In this document: positions 1 through 8,116 of the stretch, in pieces
Position numbering within the stretch: position 1 is the first letter of the stretch
Layout: each line of letters begins with the position of its first letter
NCBI RefSeq assembly: GCF_017115025.1
Contig: NZ_JABXKM010000026.1
Location: forward strand, 1 to 33,683
Reading direction: 5' to 3'
Length of the DNA: 33,683 bases
From: Nostoc sp. NOS(2021)
GTDB taxonomy: Bacteria; Cyanobacteriota; Cyanobacteriia; Cyanobacteriales; Nostocaceae
The notes under the pieces: model-generated
What the model saw: the letters and a program-made list of their open reading frames with translations, nothing else
What the model was told of the DNA's origin: nothing
Databases searched by the model: none
Position numbers and translations under genes: made by a program

Positions 1-2
1 AC

Positions 3-2381
3 TTGGAATCTACTGCCCTAGCAGAACCCGCAATTACCTTAGATAAAGCGATCGCTGTTTCCGCAGCACTGGCAATTGCTACAGACAGCAACTCCGCTAG
101 CATTGTTGTGCCAGATGAAACGAAAGAAAATATAGTTATCGATGAGCCTGTGAGTCCTGTGTGGCTCAAAGGTGAGACGGCAGAGCAGATTTTACAAAAT
201 TTAATAGATTTAGCTTTACCCACCTCTGAACCCCTGCCCAAAGATGAAAAGGTTATAGATTCTTCAGCAACACAACCACCGCCACCATTGCTGCTAACTT
301 TAGGTCAGGATACTTACATTGCTCGTTGGGGACAAGCTCTTACAATCAATGGACACATAGAACTCAAAGAAAAGACAATTTTAGATCAGGCTGAAACATT
401 ATCTCCAAAAAGCCTGCGGGCGCTTGAACTAGGAATTGAATTGCGATCGCCCAAGAACTCAAAAATCTTGACCCAGGTACGGCAACCCTTACCAGACCAG
501 GAGTTGCCCTTCACCATCAATACCTCAATTGATATTCCTGCTGACTGTGAATCGAAGTTAATTTTGGCAGATATCAGTTTGTATGGTAAATTCGCTGATG
601 TTGGTGAAGTCATCCGGTTAGCCAGCCAGTCCTTCACCATTACAGCAGATGTAAAAGAATTACTGGCAATCACAGCCGCAGCCAAACCTAGTACATCCTT
701 AAATGGCACCATAGCACCATCGGACTCATCTGCTACTTTCACAGAACCAGAGGCAGCGGTGAGGCTCGATTTGAAACTATTCAATCTGGTCAAGATTCCA
801 AAAACAGACCAGTCTCAGATACTCAATCTATCCCCAAACACACCCCTACCGCCGCAAATTAACCTGCAAGTTCTGCGAGAAGCTACCCTGCGGACATCTA
901 AGCTCAAGAATTCAGGCACTTCGCCTCAATTGCCGAAACTGCCTCCTGTTCAAACCGATGCCAACACTCCCACAGATGTTGTTGCACAACCCCCTACACA
1001 GAAGGAGCTTCTAGAAAAGGATGCTACCATAGCTGCCATCAACTTGGAGCAGTTGGTCATCAGGCAACGTCGAATGCCAATACTCGACGCTACTTTTCCA
1101 TACTTGAGACGGCTACAAGCTTTGCCAGGTGATACAGAGGAAGTAAAAAGTAATGCCCTCGCAGATGCATTGCAAATTCCGGCGGCTGAAGACTTCCCGC
1201 AGTTGGACGCAACTATGGCTGAAGATGAAAATACACCTGAATTAGTACTAGGTGATGCACAATTCCAGGAGGAATCTGTTGCTGAAGTAGTAGCCCAACC
1301 AAATGCACAATTCCAAGATGAATCTGTTGCTGAAGTAGTAGCCCAACCAAGTACACAATTCCAAGATGAATCTGTTGCTGAAGTAGAAGCCCAGCAAAAT
1401 GCACAATTCATTACAACAGAGAACCTTTACTCATCTCCTTTGCTCCGAAAGTGGATGCAGAGCCAAGGATACTCTTTGCCTGAATCTATCAGTGATCTCG
1501 AACTTCAAGATTACAATAACTATGTTCCAGCGCCGCAGACGTCGCTTTCTCTAAGTGCAGAAAATGCGAATGTTGATGTCAACTTGCCGTTAAACCTAGA
1601 TGCCAATACAGAGAGAAATTTGAGCGGAAGTTGGGGACGCTCAGAATTTCTTCTGACGGAGACGCGTAAGGGACAGGGGACATGGGAAGAAGTCGAAGAG
1701 TTGGCTTCCGAACTGGGGAACTTTGGGGAAGATGTAGATACAGCGCAGTCAGCGGATTTGGGGAGCGGAGAAAATACGGAAATAGAAAAAGTATTAGAAG
1801 AAGCAACACTCTCATCGGCTCTGTTAACACAACTACCGCCTCCCCCTCCGCCGATAAAAATAAATATAGCATCAGCTTGGTTAGCGCAAGAAATCGTTGT
1901 AGATGATACATATAGTGAACTGGAAGCCGATGCAGCTACGAGTTACCCCTTTGAAGAAGAGGAGCAACCACTGTTAGATTCATCCCCTTCCTTACCTATA
2001 ATTGCGGCAGCCACTGAGCCTTTGCCAACTCCACAACTGCTAGTGCCAGAAGGCGAACTAATTGCTGGCAAGTCTGTCATAGTGCGTGTAGTACTACCTG
2101 AAGTACCTCCGCAAGTTGTTGTCAAGTTATGGGTTGAAGATTATCAAACTCGCTGGTTACTAAATGGGCCCCATTTATTGACAAATTTACTACCTAATGC
2201 ATTGGGAAGTCTAGAAGTGATGACGCAATTAAACATTCCCTTTGGCTGTTTGGAAATTCGTTTGGAAGCGATCGCACTTGATCTGACAACCCAACAAGAG
2301 AGTCACAAAGTCACAATAGTGCGAACTGTGATTCCTCCAGACTTGCCAAGCTTGCAGCTAGATGAACTCCTGGGTATGTGA
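3..2381 (+). CDS. Large acidic, proline-rich protein of unknown function (5'-partial)
   Basis: The reading frame is open from the window edge and the first codon is only a TTG, so the true start probably lies upstream. The 792 visible residues look like two beta-rich segments (about residues 95-235 and 665-785, both rich in alternating hydrophobics and with similar 'Q/T-L-N-I-P' and 'L-E-I-R-L' stretches) joined by a long low-complexity linker rich in Glu, Asp, Pro, Ser and Ala. The linker carries three tandem 16-residue repeats at about residues 419-466 and a polyproline run near residue 615. I see no signal peptide, membrane segment or catalytic motif. I do not recognise a family. A scaffold or surface/adaptor role would be a guess from the composition. 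It ends 204 nt before the next gene on the same strand. Confidence 0.7.
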   Translation: MESTALAEPAITLDKAIAVSAALAIATDSNSASIVVPDETKENIVIDEPVSPVWLKGETAEQILQNLIDLALPTSEPLPKDEKVIDSSATQPPPPLLLTLGQDTYIARWGQALTINGHIELKEKTILDQAETLSPKSLRALELGIELRSPKNSKILTQVRQPLPDQELPFTINTSIDIPADCESKLILADISLYGKFADVGEVIRLASQSFTITADVKELLAITAAAKPSTSLNGTIAPSDSSATFTEPEAAVRLDLKLFNLVKIPKTDQSQILNLSPNTPLPPQINLQVLREATLRTSKLKNSGTSPQLPKLPPVQTDANTPTDVVAQPPTQKELLEKDATIAAINLEQLVIRQRRMPILDATFPYLRRLQALPGDTEEVKSNALADALQIPAAEDFPQLDATMAEDENTPELVLGDAQFQEESVAEVVAQPNAQFQDESVAEVVAQPSTQFQDESVAEVEAQQNAQFITTENLYSSPLLRKWMQSQGYSLPESISDLELQDYNNYVPAPQTSLSLSAENANVDVNLPLNLDANTERNLSGSWGRSEFLLTETRKGQGTWEEVEELASELGNFGEDVDTAQSADLGSGENTEIEKVLEEATLSSALLTQLPPPPPPIKINIASAWLAQEIVVDDTYSELEADAATSYPFEEEEQPLLDSSPSLPIIAAATEPLPTPQLLVPEGELIAGKSVIVRVVLPEVPPQVVVKLWVEDYQTRWLLNGPHLLTNLLPNALGSLEVMTQLNIPFGCLEIRLEAIALDLTTQQESHKVTIVRTVIPPDLPSLQLDELLGM
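1257..1412 (+). repeat. 48-bp in-frame tandem repeat (3 copies plus a partial)
   Basis: Three consecutive 48-bp units start at 1257, 1305 and 1353 and are followed by a 12-bp partial fourth. Each encodes a 16-residue unit resembling AQFQDESVAEVVAQPN. The copies differ at only a few bases, which suggests recent expansion. Because the unit is a multiple of 3, copy-number change would not break the frame. Confidence 0.9.
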
Positions 2382-2585
2382 GGTGGTGCGGGGAGGTTTT
2401 GGTAAAGGTGCGTGCGATCGCTATTTTGCCGGTATAGCGCAATCAGCTTGCCACTGGCGGGAAGTGAGGTAAGCAATTAACAGCGTAAAAATACTAGCAG
2501 GATTGAGCAATGCCTACTCAATAGTAGAGATTACGGAGTTGCTTAAGTTAAAGGTTGAAGTCAAAAAAAATCATGGAGGGCTGGA

Positions 2586-3476
2586 ATGAGTGGGTTTTGG
2601 AATTATACTTACTGCATTCATTCTGATGATCTGACACTAATCGAGCAAACACTAACCCGCCTTTTAGAGCAAGAAGGCTGTCACCGCATCACCTTGCCTG
2701 AGCTTCCTGTAAATGTTGAAGAACTACGTCATAATCCGTGGCTTTTGTGCGATGAGGTGTGGACATTCGGTTTATTCGTTGGTAATCAGGGATGGACAAT
2801 TGTCAAGATATTACCAGAGGAAATACTATGCCAACGAGCTATCAATGCTGATCATCCTCGATTGTCGGCATTAGCAAGGCAAATTGGTTGCGATACTTTT
2901 TATGTGGGTTTGTACGAATACGGCGGGATTCTCATGGAAGCAGATGCAACAGGTGACATCTTTATCTCTGGTTCCATTAGCGAAGAGTATTTACAATCAG
3001 ATAAATTTTTTGATGAGCCAATTAACTCAGAAAAATTTGAACAATTTTTCTTACTGGATGTTTCAGAGGAGATACACAGAGCAAAGCAAGTACTACAAGA
3101 AGAGGAAAATAGAAGATTTGAACAGTGGGAGGAGCAATTTTTAGAGGACTATGCCAGTTCCAATTTTCCTCCAATGACACCCAGTACATTGGAACAGTGG
3201 AAAGCCCAATGGAAGACATTTTTCAAAAAGGATAAGTATCAGTTATTAAAACAAAAAGGAGGAAAGCGGTTATATGAAACTTTAGCTTTTGAAGTATCAC
3301 ACTTGTTTATTGAATCTGGTTTTGAAATGTTTGAGAGAGCCATAGGACGATTGTTAGGTGGTACACCTTCCTACTGGCATCTAGGAGGAGATCCTTTAGT
3401 TTACCGTGCCTACACCCAGCAGGAACAGCTAGAAGCGGATGGAGCGCGGCTATTGTACTTTCGACCTACCCAGTAA
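2586..3476 (+). CDS. Conserved-looking hypothetical protein, first of a tandem paralog pair
   Basis: ATG start with GGAGG about 7 nt upstream; 296 aa. It is clearly homologous to the next gene (3574-4401): both open with a 'NYT-x-CI' segment, then share 'EEL', 'GLFV-x5-GWTIVK', 'PRLS-x-LA', 'QIGC', 'GIL-x-EADA', 'FISGS', 'QFFLLDV-x-EEI', and near the C-terminus 'LLGG-x-PSYWHL' and 'YTQQ-x-QL-x4-G-x-RLLYF'. The middle (about 165-240) is charged, Glu/Lys/Trp-rich and not shared. There is no signal peptide or membrane helix, so it is probably cytoplasmic. I cannot assign it to a named family. The arrangement suggests a duplication followed by divergence of the central region. Confidence 0.8.
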   Translation: MSGFWNYTYCIHSDDLTLIEQTLTRLLEQEGCHRITLPELPVNVEELRHNPWLLCDEVWTFGLFVGNQGWTIVKILPEEILCQRAINADHPRLSALARQIGCDTFYVGLYEYGGILMEADATGDIFISGSISEEYLQSDKFFDEPINSEKFEQFFLLDVSEEIHRAKQVLQEEENRRFEQWEEQFLEDYASSNFPPMTPSTLEQWKAQWKTFFKKDKYQLLKQKGGKRLYETLAFEVSHLFIESGFEMFERAIGRLLGGTPSYWHLGGDPLVYRAYTQQEQLEADGARLLYFRPTQ

Positions 3477-3573
3477 TTGCAAAAGTTTGAAGCACAAAAA
3501 TTATAGAAACCGATTTAAGCATAAGCTAGTAATGCGTGCGACCTTAATAACTTTAACGATTTAGGAGCTTGAC

Positions 3574-4401
3574 GTGTTTATCGAGTTCCGAAATTACACT
3601 ACTTGTATCCAGTCAAATAATTTAGATTCAATCGAACTGGCCATAACCTGCATCTTTGAGCTTGAAGGTTGCCGTCGCATTTCCCAACCACCTCAAACCT
3701 TATCAAATGAGGAATTGCGCCAAACTCCCTGGCCGCTATTACCCGACCTCTGGATTGTCGGACTGTTCGTTAGCACTCCGGGATGGACTATAGTGAAGAC
3801 CCAACCGAATGAACTACTATGCCGTCGAGCTAGGGGTGCTGCTCGCCCTCGCCTATCAGAACTAGCTATGCAAATTGGTTGCAATGCTTTTCACCTCGGC
3901 GCATACGGTCACAATGGTATCCTTCTGGAAGCAGATGCTATGGGTCAGACCTTTATTTCTGGTAGCGTTGACCGTATAGAAGAAGAAAATCAGTTTTATG
4001 ACGAACAGATTAATGCAAGTGGGTACTCACAATTCTTCTTACTAGATGTGCCAGAGGAAATACAGGCAGTTGTGAAAGCACCTTCCCCTGAACAGCAACA
4101 GGAGAAAGAAAGAAGGTTGTCAGAATTAGATATGTTGATAGGAACCGAGGAGGAGCCATTTGATGCCCAGTCAGAAATCGCAGAATTACTCAAGGGTCAT
4201 TCTTGGCGAATAGATGAAGCTTTAGAGCCTCTGCTGGGGGGTTCCCCCTCTTATTGGCATCTCTGGAAGAATAATTTGTTTTATCTAGCTTACACCCAGC
4301 AACAGCAACTTGCTAAGAATGGGGTAAGGCTGCTGTATTTCCAACCTGCCGAACATTATCGGCAACTTGACCCTCTGTACGAAATTCAAGGATACTATTA
4401 A
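3574..4401 (+). CDS. Conserved-looking hypothetical protein, second of a tandem paralog pair
   Basis: GTG start with AGGAG 6 nt upstream; 275 aa. It shares the N-terminal about 155 residues and the C-terminal 'LLGGSPSYWHL ... RLLYFQP' block with the upstream gene 2586-3476, separated by 97 nt on the same strand, so the two are probably co-transcribed. The central segment is shorter than in the paralog and Glu/Gln-rich ('SPEQQQEKERR'). It has an extra C-terminal tail of about 18 residues ending in Tyr-Tyr. No signal peptide, membrane segment or known catalytic motif is visible. Function unknown. Confidence 0.8.
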   Translation: MFIEFRNYTTCIQSNNLDSIELAITCIFELEGCRRISQPPQTLSNEELRQTPWPLLPDLWIVGLFVSTPGWTIVKTQPNELLCRRARGAARPRLSELAMQIGCNAFHLGAYGHNGILLEADAMGQTFISGSVDRIEEENQFYDEQINASGYSQFFLLDVPEEIQAVVKAPSPEQQQEKERRLSELDMLIGTEEEPFDAQSEIAELLKGHSWRIDEALEPLLGGSPSYWHLWKNNLFYLAYTQQQQLAKNGVRLLYFQPAEHYRQLDPLYEIQGYY

Positions 4402-4558
4402 CATTTCTGTGCTTGCCACCTTATTCCCATCTCCCCATATCCTCTTCCTCATCTCCCAATATTGGCTGTGTTAAAAATATGAAAGAATTTCAAAAATCTG
4501 GCAGAATTTGCAGTAAGCTCATTTTGAATTGTAGTGTCATTTCATAGGAACCTTTACT

Positions 4559-4708
4559 ATGGCAGCTTCTTTTTTGCCTTCTATCTTGGCTAGTACTTCG
4601 TACTTGTCTTCTATCTTCGTTCCCATAATTGGTTGGGTTTTGCCCGGTGTGATCTTCGCGTTTCTATTTTTATACATTGAAAGCGACGATATCAGCGATA
4701 TTAACTGA
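4559..4708 (+). CDS. psaI: Photosystem I reaction centre subunit VIII (PsaI)
   Basis: A 49-aa ORF starts at the ATG at 4559 and ends at TGA 4706-4708. It begins MAASFLPSILAS, contains the hydrophobic stretch around 'VPIIGWVLPGVIFAFLFLYI' and ends with an acidic tail. This matches PsaI of filamentous cyanobacteria (about 38-46 aa, one transmembrane helix, start MA-x-FLPSILA and helix end FLFLYIE). PsaI sits at the trimer-facing edge of PSI and helps position PsaL. The gene is convergent with psbJ, with a terminator-like hairpin between them. The last residues (ESDDISDIN) are slightly longer than usual. Confidence 0.85.
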   Translation: MAASFLPSILASTSYLSSIFVPIIGWVLPGVIFAFLFLYIESDDISDIN

Positions 4709-4768
4709 TGTAGTCATTAGGAGCCACTGCGTTGCTCTGGTCATTCTAGACTATTGACCAAAATTAAT

Positions 4769-4801
4769 ACCGCCCATCTCATAGAGATAGGCGGTTTTTT
4801 T
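4769..4801 (+). terminator. Rho-independent terminator after psaI
   Basis: A hairpin with 12-bp arms (ACCGCCCATCTC / GAGATAGGCGGT, one mismatch) around a 4-nt loop is followed by seven Ts. It lies 60 nt after the psaI stop. On the opposite strand the stem is followed only by ATTAATTTT, so it could also weakly end the convergent psbEFLJ transcript. Confidence 0.8.
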
Positions 4802-4851
4802 AACGTTGATTTCTCAACAAATGCTAGAAAATTCTCACTTATAGTGTTCGG

Positions 4852-4971
4852 TTAAATCGAAGAACCAATTCCGGCGTAGGCACCATAAAAGAAAATGCCC
4901 AGGACTGTGATTATACCTAATCCTGCGATCGTAGCGACGACCCACAGGGGAATTCTCCCACTTTCAGACAC
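4852..4971 (-). CDS. psbJ: Photosystem II protein J (PsbJ)
   Basis: A 39-aa protein is encoded from a GTG at 4971 with a strong Shine-Dalgarno (GGGAGGAG) 7 nt upstream. It reads [19 protein letters not shown]... and ends AYAGIGSSI. The [13 protein letters not shown] start, the single helix and the 'YG-x-Y-x-G-x-GSS' end are diagnostic of PsbJ. PsbJ lies near cytochrome b559 and affects plastoquinone exchange and PSII assembly. It is the last gene of psbE-F-L-J, 70 nt after psbL. Confidence 0.92.
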   Translation of the reverse strand: MSESGRIPLWVVATIAGLGIITVLGIFFYGAYAGIGSSI

Positions 4972-5041
4972 AGCTTCTCTCCTCCCTTAACAACAAATCA
5001 ACATACGTTCAATAAACAAAGATTAACAACAGTACTTCTAC

Positions 5042-5164
5042 TTAGTTAAAGAAGTAACTGGAAAACAGAATCCCCAGAACGAAAACTAGTAGTAGTCCCA
5101 GGTATAGCGAAGTCCGGTTTAGTTCAACCGGCTGATTATTGGGATTGGGCGATCTTTCGACCAT
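5042..5164 (-). CDS. psbL: Photosystem II protein L (PsbL)
   Basis: A 40-aa protein begins at the ATG at 5164 ([20 protein letters not shown]) and has one transmembrane helix ending in [10 protein letters not shown]. Length and the '[20 protein letters not shown]' block match PsbL. A longer in-frame ORF starts at 5254, but that upstream part overlaps psbF in another frame, so I chose the internal ATG preceded by AGGAG. PsbL stabilises the PSII dimer and the QA site. The gap to psbF is 8 nt. Confidence 0.93.
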   Translation of the reverse strand: MVERSPNPNNQPVELNRTSLYLGLLLVFVLGILFSSYFFN

Positions 5165-5172
5165 AATTGCTC

Positions 5173-5310
5173 CTAACGGTGAATAAATTGCATTGCGGCG
5201 ATCGCGCCTAAAAAGAATACAGTTGGTACACCTAAAGTGTGAACTGCCAGCCATCTAACGGTAAAAATTGGATAGGTAACTGGTTGATTGATGTTATTGC
5301 CGCTAGTCAT
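5173..5310 (-). CDS. psbF: Cytochrome b559 subunit beta (PsbF)
   Basis: A 45-aa protein runs from the ATG at 5310 to the TAG at 5173-5175. It reads [20 protein letters not shown] and continues [22 protein letters not shown] up to IHR. The His in [11 protein letters not shown] is the axial ligand of the cytochrome b559 heme, shared with PsbE. Length and sequence are typical of the family. It starts 9 nt after the psbE stop and is therefore tightly co-transcribed. Confidence 0.94.
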   Translation of the reverse strand: MTSGNNINQPVTYPIFTVRWLAVHTLGVPTVFFLGAIAAMQFIHR

Positions 5311-5319
5311 GATCTCAAA

Positions 5320-5568
5320 CTACTTTCCAATAAATTGTTCAACTTGTTTTTTAGCTTCAAAACGGTTCTTCACAATTGGCACTTCTTGCCGCGCTTGTGT
5401 GAAATACTCGTTGGGACGAGGTGTGCCAAAAGCATCATAAGCCAGCCCCGTTTGCACAAATAGCCAACCAGCAATAAACAACGCCGGGATGGTGATGCTG
5501 TGAATTACCCAGTAACGAACGCTGGTAATAATGTCCGAAAACGGACGTTCTCCAGTGGTACCTGACAT
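5320..5568 (-). CDS. psbE: Cytochrome b559 subunit alpha (PsbE)
   Basis: An 82-aa protein ([20 protein letters not shown]...) has one transmembrane helix, with the heme-ligating His in [11 protein letters not shown], and a lumenal C-terminal tail with '[13 protein letters not shown]' and '[10 protein letters not shown]'. This is full length for PsbE. With PsbF it binds the cytochrome b559 heme of PSII and is required for assembly of the reaction centre. It is the first gene of psbE-F-L-J, 345 nt downstream of ycf48 on the same strand. Confidence 0.96.
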   Translation of the reverse strand: MSGTTGERPFSDIITSVRYWVIHSITIPALFIAGWLFVQTGLAYDAFGTPRPNEYFTQARQEVPIVKNRFEAKKQVEQFIGK

Positions 5569-5913
5569 TTAGATTCCTACCTTTACATAGAGTGTTATAG
5601 AGTTTATTATCCTACAAAGTTAAGAAAGAGTTACAAGTTGCAACGTTATTCTCAGAAATACGGCATGGGGCATTGGGAAAACACTTTCTTTATCCTCTTG
5701 TCTCCCTCATCTCCCACCTTGCGGCAAGCGTAAAGCTACATCTCCGCCAGTCTTTTTCTTCTCTAAGAGACGCTGCGCGAACAATTTTGAATTTTGTTAG
5801 CGTAGCGTAAAGCCTTCGGCATAGCTTCGCTTAGAGCGAGTCTGCGTTCGCTTTTAGCGTCTCGTAGAGAGCGTCATTTTGAATTTTGAATTGATTTCTC
5901 CCCCGTCCTCTTA
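5569..5913. repeat. ycf48-psbE spacer filled with dispersed short repeats
   Basis: This 345-nt spacer contains no gene. From about 5757 to 5893 it holds Nostoc-type repeats: a block with 'AGAGACGCTGCGCGAAC', a GC-rich stretch with 'GCGTAGCGTAAAGCC' and 'GCTTCGCTTAGAGCGAG', 'GCGTCTCGTAGAGAGCGTC', and AATTTTGAATT units. The psbE promoter should lie in the left part (5569-5700), but I cannot point to convincing -10/-35 boxes. Confidence 0.6.
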
Positions 5914-6936
5914 CTAAGCCGCCTCTGCTGGGGAAGTTGTTTCAGGGTTTGGTAGATATTTGAGCAAAACGCCGCGATCGCCAATTATAAATCCCCGGTC
6001 TGGCTCTAAGAACACAATCTTATACAAATTAGCAGCAACTTCTTCCACCGCACGGTCTTTTTCCCAGGTTTTGCCACCGTCGCCACTGCGTAGCAAATTA
6101 CCGCTACCGCCACCTATCCAAATTTCATTGGGTGTGCGATATGCCAAATCTAGTAAACCCCAACTGGTGGAGAAGTCTGGATATTGTGCCTCTTGCCACT
6201 CGTCAGGTTTAGTTTCGTCACTAAACTGAATTTGACCTCCCCTAGCTAGCAACCACAATTGCCCATTCTCAGCAAAGCCCATATTTTCTACGCGCCGAGA
6301 ACTATTGCGGTTATGTGGTACCCAAGCATCTTGCCCCGGTTCCCAAGTTGAGTAGAAACTACCCTTAGCAGAAACGGCAACATATTTACCATCAGCAGAA
6401 CGTTCCAAGTTACGCACCACACCCACTGCTGATTCCACCTGGGCTTTCCAGTTTTTGCCGCCGTCTGTGGTCTTATATATGGCTCCGACATCAGTAGCCA
6501 TTTCAGCTGTTTTGTCTGCCAGTGCCTTAATTGCGATCGGGCTACCTGGTAGCTTTTCGTTCAGGGGAATACGCGACCAAGAAGCACCTTCATCGGTAGT
6601 GTGTAGCAATAGTCCAGGCTCTCCGGCAATCCAGCCTTCTTTACCTGCAAAACTTACTGAGTCAAAGCGATACCTTTGTTCATCCAGTTGCAGTGTTATT
6701 GGTTTCCAGGTATTACCACTGTCATTGGTTTCCAAAAGCGTGGCATTGCTACCTACTAAGTAGCCATGCTCAGGGTTATCAGTAAAAGCAATATCTAATA
6801 GATTCGAGTCTGTTGGCACAGAAATGATTTTCCAGGGATTGTAGTTAACAGAGGGAATTTTGCTACAACCTATGCACATCAGGACTACTATTAACAAGGC
6901 AGCTATTCGTTGCCAACTTTTCACAAATGAATGCAT
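5914..6936 (-). CDS. ycf48: Photosystem II assembly factor Ycf48 (HCF136 homolog)
   Basis: 340 aa, full length for Ycf48. The N-terminus is a bacterial lipoprotein signal: positive residues, a hydrophobic run (residues 11-20) and Cys24 in a CIGC context, so it is probably lipid-anchored on the lumenal side of the thylakoid. The rest is a beta-propeller of BNR/Asp-box-like repeats ('TNDSGNTW', 'TTDEGASW', 'TTDGGKNW', 'SGDGGKTW'). The Arg-rich patch 'NRNSSRRVENMGF', known in Ycf48 to contact D1, is present. Ycf48 binds pre-D1 and helps form the early PSII reaction-centre complex. It sits between rubA and psbEFLJ, the arrangement typical of cyanobacteria. Confidence 0.95.
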   Translation of the reverse strand: MHSFVKSWQRIAALLIVVLMCIGCSKIPSVNYNPWKIISVPTDSNLLDIAFTDNPEHGYLVGSNATLLETNDSGNTWKPITLQLDEQRYRFDSVSFAGKEGWIAGEPGLLLHTTDEGASWSRIPLNEKLPGSPIAIKALADKTAEMATDVGAIYKTTDGGKNWKAQVESAVGVVRNLERSADGKYVAVSAKGSFYSTWEPGQDAWVPHNRNSSRRVENMGFAENGQLWLLARGGQIQFSDETKPDEWQEAQYPDFSTSWGLLDLAYRTPNEIWIGGGSGNLLRSGDGGKTWEKDRAVEEVAANLYKIVFLEPDRGFIIGDRGVLLKYLPNPETTSPAEAA

Positions 6937-6976
6937 CAGTATCTCTTATTTGTTTCTAAAGTTTTTCATTTTGAAT

Positions 6977-7069
6977 AGGACTTACGCAAAACTATACGCG
7001 CTCAGGGGCAATTTATGAATTGCCCCTACCTAAAAATCATTCTTTTCAGCTATTGTTTGCGTAAGTCCT
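6977..7069. mobile_element. 93-bp MITE-like element with 14-bp inverted ends
   Basis: Starts with AGGACTTACGCAAA and ends with its perfect inverted copy TTTGCGTAAGTCCT. Inside is a second perfect hairpin, GGGGCAATT-TATG-AATTGCCCC (7005-7026). There is no coding capacity. The same terminal sequence recurs in this window at 28471-28513. It is inserted between rubA and ycf48 and is followed by TTGAATTTTGAATT repeats. No clear target duplication was seen. Confidence 0.75.
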
Positions 7070-7103
7070 GTTGAATTTTGAATTTTGAATTGCTTAACGG
7101 CTG

Positions 7104-7439
7104 TCATTGTAAGCCGTAGAGACTGATAAAAAACAAGAAGCCAAGAGCCAAAGCGCCAAAAATTAATATATTCTTTTGGGCTGGCGTTAGGTTGTTGACA
7201 CCAAAACCGTAACCGAGATTTTCTTTGAAGCCGGATGCAGTACCCGCAGGGCCGATGTTGGCAAAAGCGGTTTTCTTAGCAGTACAAACTGGACAGCGCC
7301 AATTTATGGGCAGTTCTGCAAAGGGTGTCCCTGAAGGAATATCATCCTTGTCGTCTCCCTTCTCAGGTTCGTAAACATAACCGCAGGCGCGACACTCGTA
7401 GCGGTCTAACACCGTAGTCTCAACAGCTGGTTCGCTCAT
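7104..7439 (-). CDS. rubA: Membrane-anchored rubredoxin (RubA)
   Basis: 111 aa from the ATG at 7439. I prefer this start over an in-frame upstream ATG at 7520, because MSEPAVETT is the usual N-terminus and the extra 27 residues look like leader/promoter DNA. The iron site is formed by Cys16/Cys19 (YECRACGYVYEP) and Cys49/Cys52 (WRCPVC), with the family's GTPFAELP between them. A C-terminal transmembrane helix (about residues 90-109) anchors it in the thylakoid. Cyanobacterial RubA is required for accumulation of functional photosystems. It lies upstream of ycf48 and psbEFLJ on the same strand, separated from ycf48 by 167 nt holding a MITE. Confidence 0.93.
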   Translation of the reverse strand: MSEPAVETTVLDRYECRACGYVYEPEKGDDKDDIPSGTPFAELPINWRCPVCTAKKTAFANIGPAGTASGFKENLGYGFGVNNLTPAQKNILIFGALALGFLFFISLYGLQ

Positions 7440-7753
7440 GGCTAAAGTCTCGCAGAGGAGAAATCTTAAATATACGTTAAAAATTATGACATAATTGTTA
7501 GACTTTTCTATCGCTAGCAAAAGCGAATCAAATACCTGAAGTGCGTCTGTTTCCCAGATTTCAGAAAAATCAAACAGATATAATGTAAAAGAAAGTAACG
7601 TAATTCAAGGGATTGGGCATGGGGCATTGGGCATTGGGCATTGGGCATTAGTTTATTAATTCTTCTCCCCCATGCTTCATCTGCTCCGTCATTCCCCTAC
7701 CCCCCACTCCCTAGTACCCACTTAAAATACTCCATAAGCGGTAGATACTCATT
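7440..7753. promoter_or_regulatory. Divergent rubA/ndhC intergenic region with 7-bp tandem repeats
   Basis: This 314-nt region separates divergent rubA and ndhC and must hold both promoters. At 7613-7650 there are about five copies of a GGGCATT heptamer. Downstream, T/C-rich sequence with 'CCCCCACTCCCTAGTACCCA' precedes ndhC. No promoter boxes could be assigned with confidence. Confidence 0.5.
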
Positions 7754-8116
7754 GTGTTTGTCCTCAGCGGTTACGAGTACCTTCTAGGCTTCTTCATCAT
7801 CTGTAGCCTAGTGCCTGCCTTAGCGCTCTCAGCATCCAAGCTCCTACGACCCAGTGGTTACAGCCCAGAGCGGCACACCACCTATGAATCTGGCATGGAA
7901 CCCATCGGGGGAGCCTGGATTCAGTTCAACATCCGCTACTACATGTTTGCTCTGGTCTTCGTCGTCTTTGATGTGGAGACTGTGTTCTTGTATCCTTGGG
8001 CGGTAGCTTTCCACCGTTTGGGGCTATTGGCATTTATTGAAGCGCTAGTCTTTATTGCAATTCTTGTAGTCGCTTTAGTTTACGCATGGCGTAAAGGAGC
8101 TTTGGAATGGTCTTGA
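7754..8116 (+). CDS. ndhC: NAD(P)H-quinone oxidoreductase subunit 3 (NdhC)
   Basis: 120 aa from a GTG at 7754 ([14 protein letters not shown]...), the usual length. It has three transmembrane helices (about residues 8-28, 62-84, 89-112). The conserved loop '[40 protein letters not shown]' region (residues 44-83) is diagnostic of complex I subunit A/3. NdhC is a membrane subunit near the quinone channel of NDH-1, which runs respiration and cyclic electron flow around PSI. It overlaps ndhK by 10 nt. Confidence 0.96.
   Translation: MFVLSGYEYLLGFFIICSLVPALALSASKLLRPSGYSPERHTTYESGMEPIGGAWIQFNIRYYMFALVFVVFDVETVFLYPWAVAFHRLGLLAFIEALVFIAILVVALVYAWRKGALEWS

Noticed and set aside
386..1411. Minus-strand ORFs (386-793 and 950-1411) inside the large acidic protein gene
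   Set aside because: They are antisense shadows; the 950-1411 frame simply reverses the 48-bp repeat and has biased Ser/Thr/Cys composition without a ribosome-binding site.
5042..5254. Longer 70-aa start for psbL
   Set aside because: The extra 30 residues overlap psbF in another frame; the internal ATG gives the family's exact length and start.
7104..7520. 138-aa start for rubredoxin
   Set aside because: The extra N-terminus is unlike RubA and lies in the leader; the ATG at 7439 gives the usual MSEPAVE-type start.
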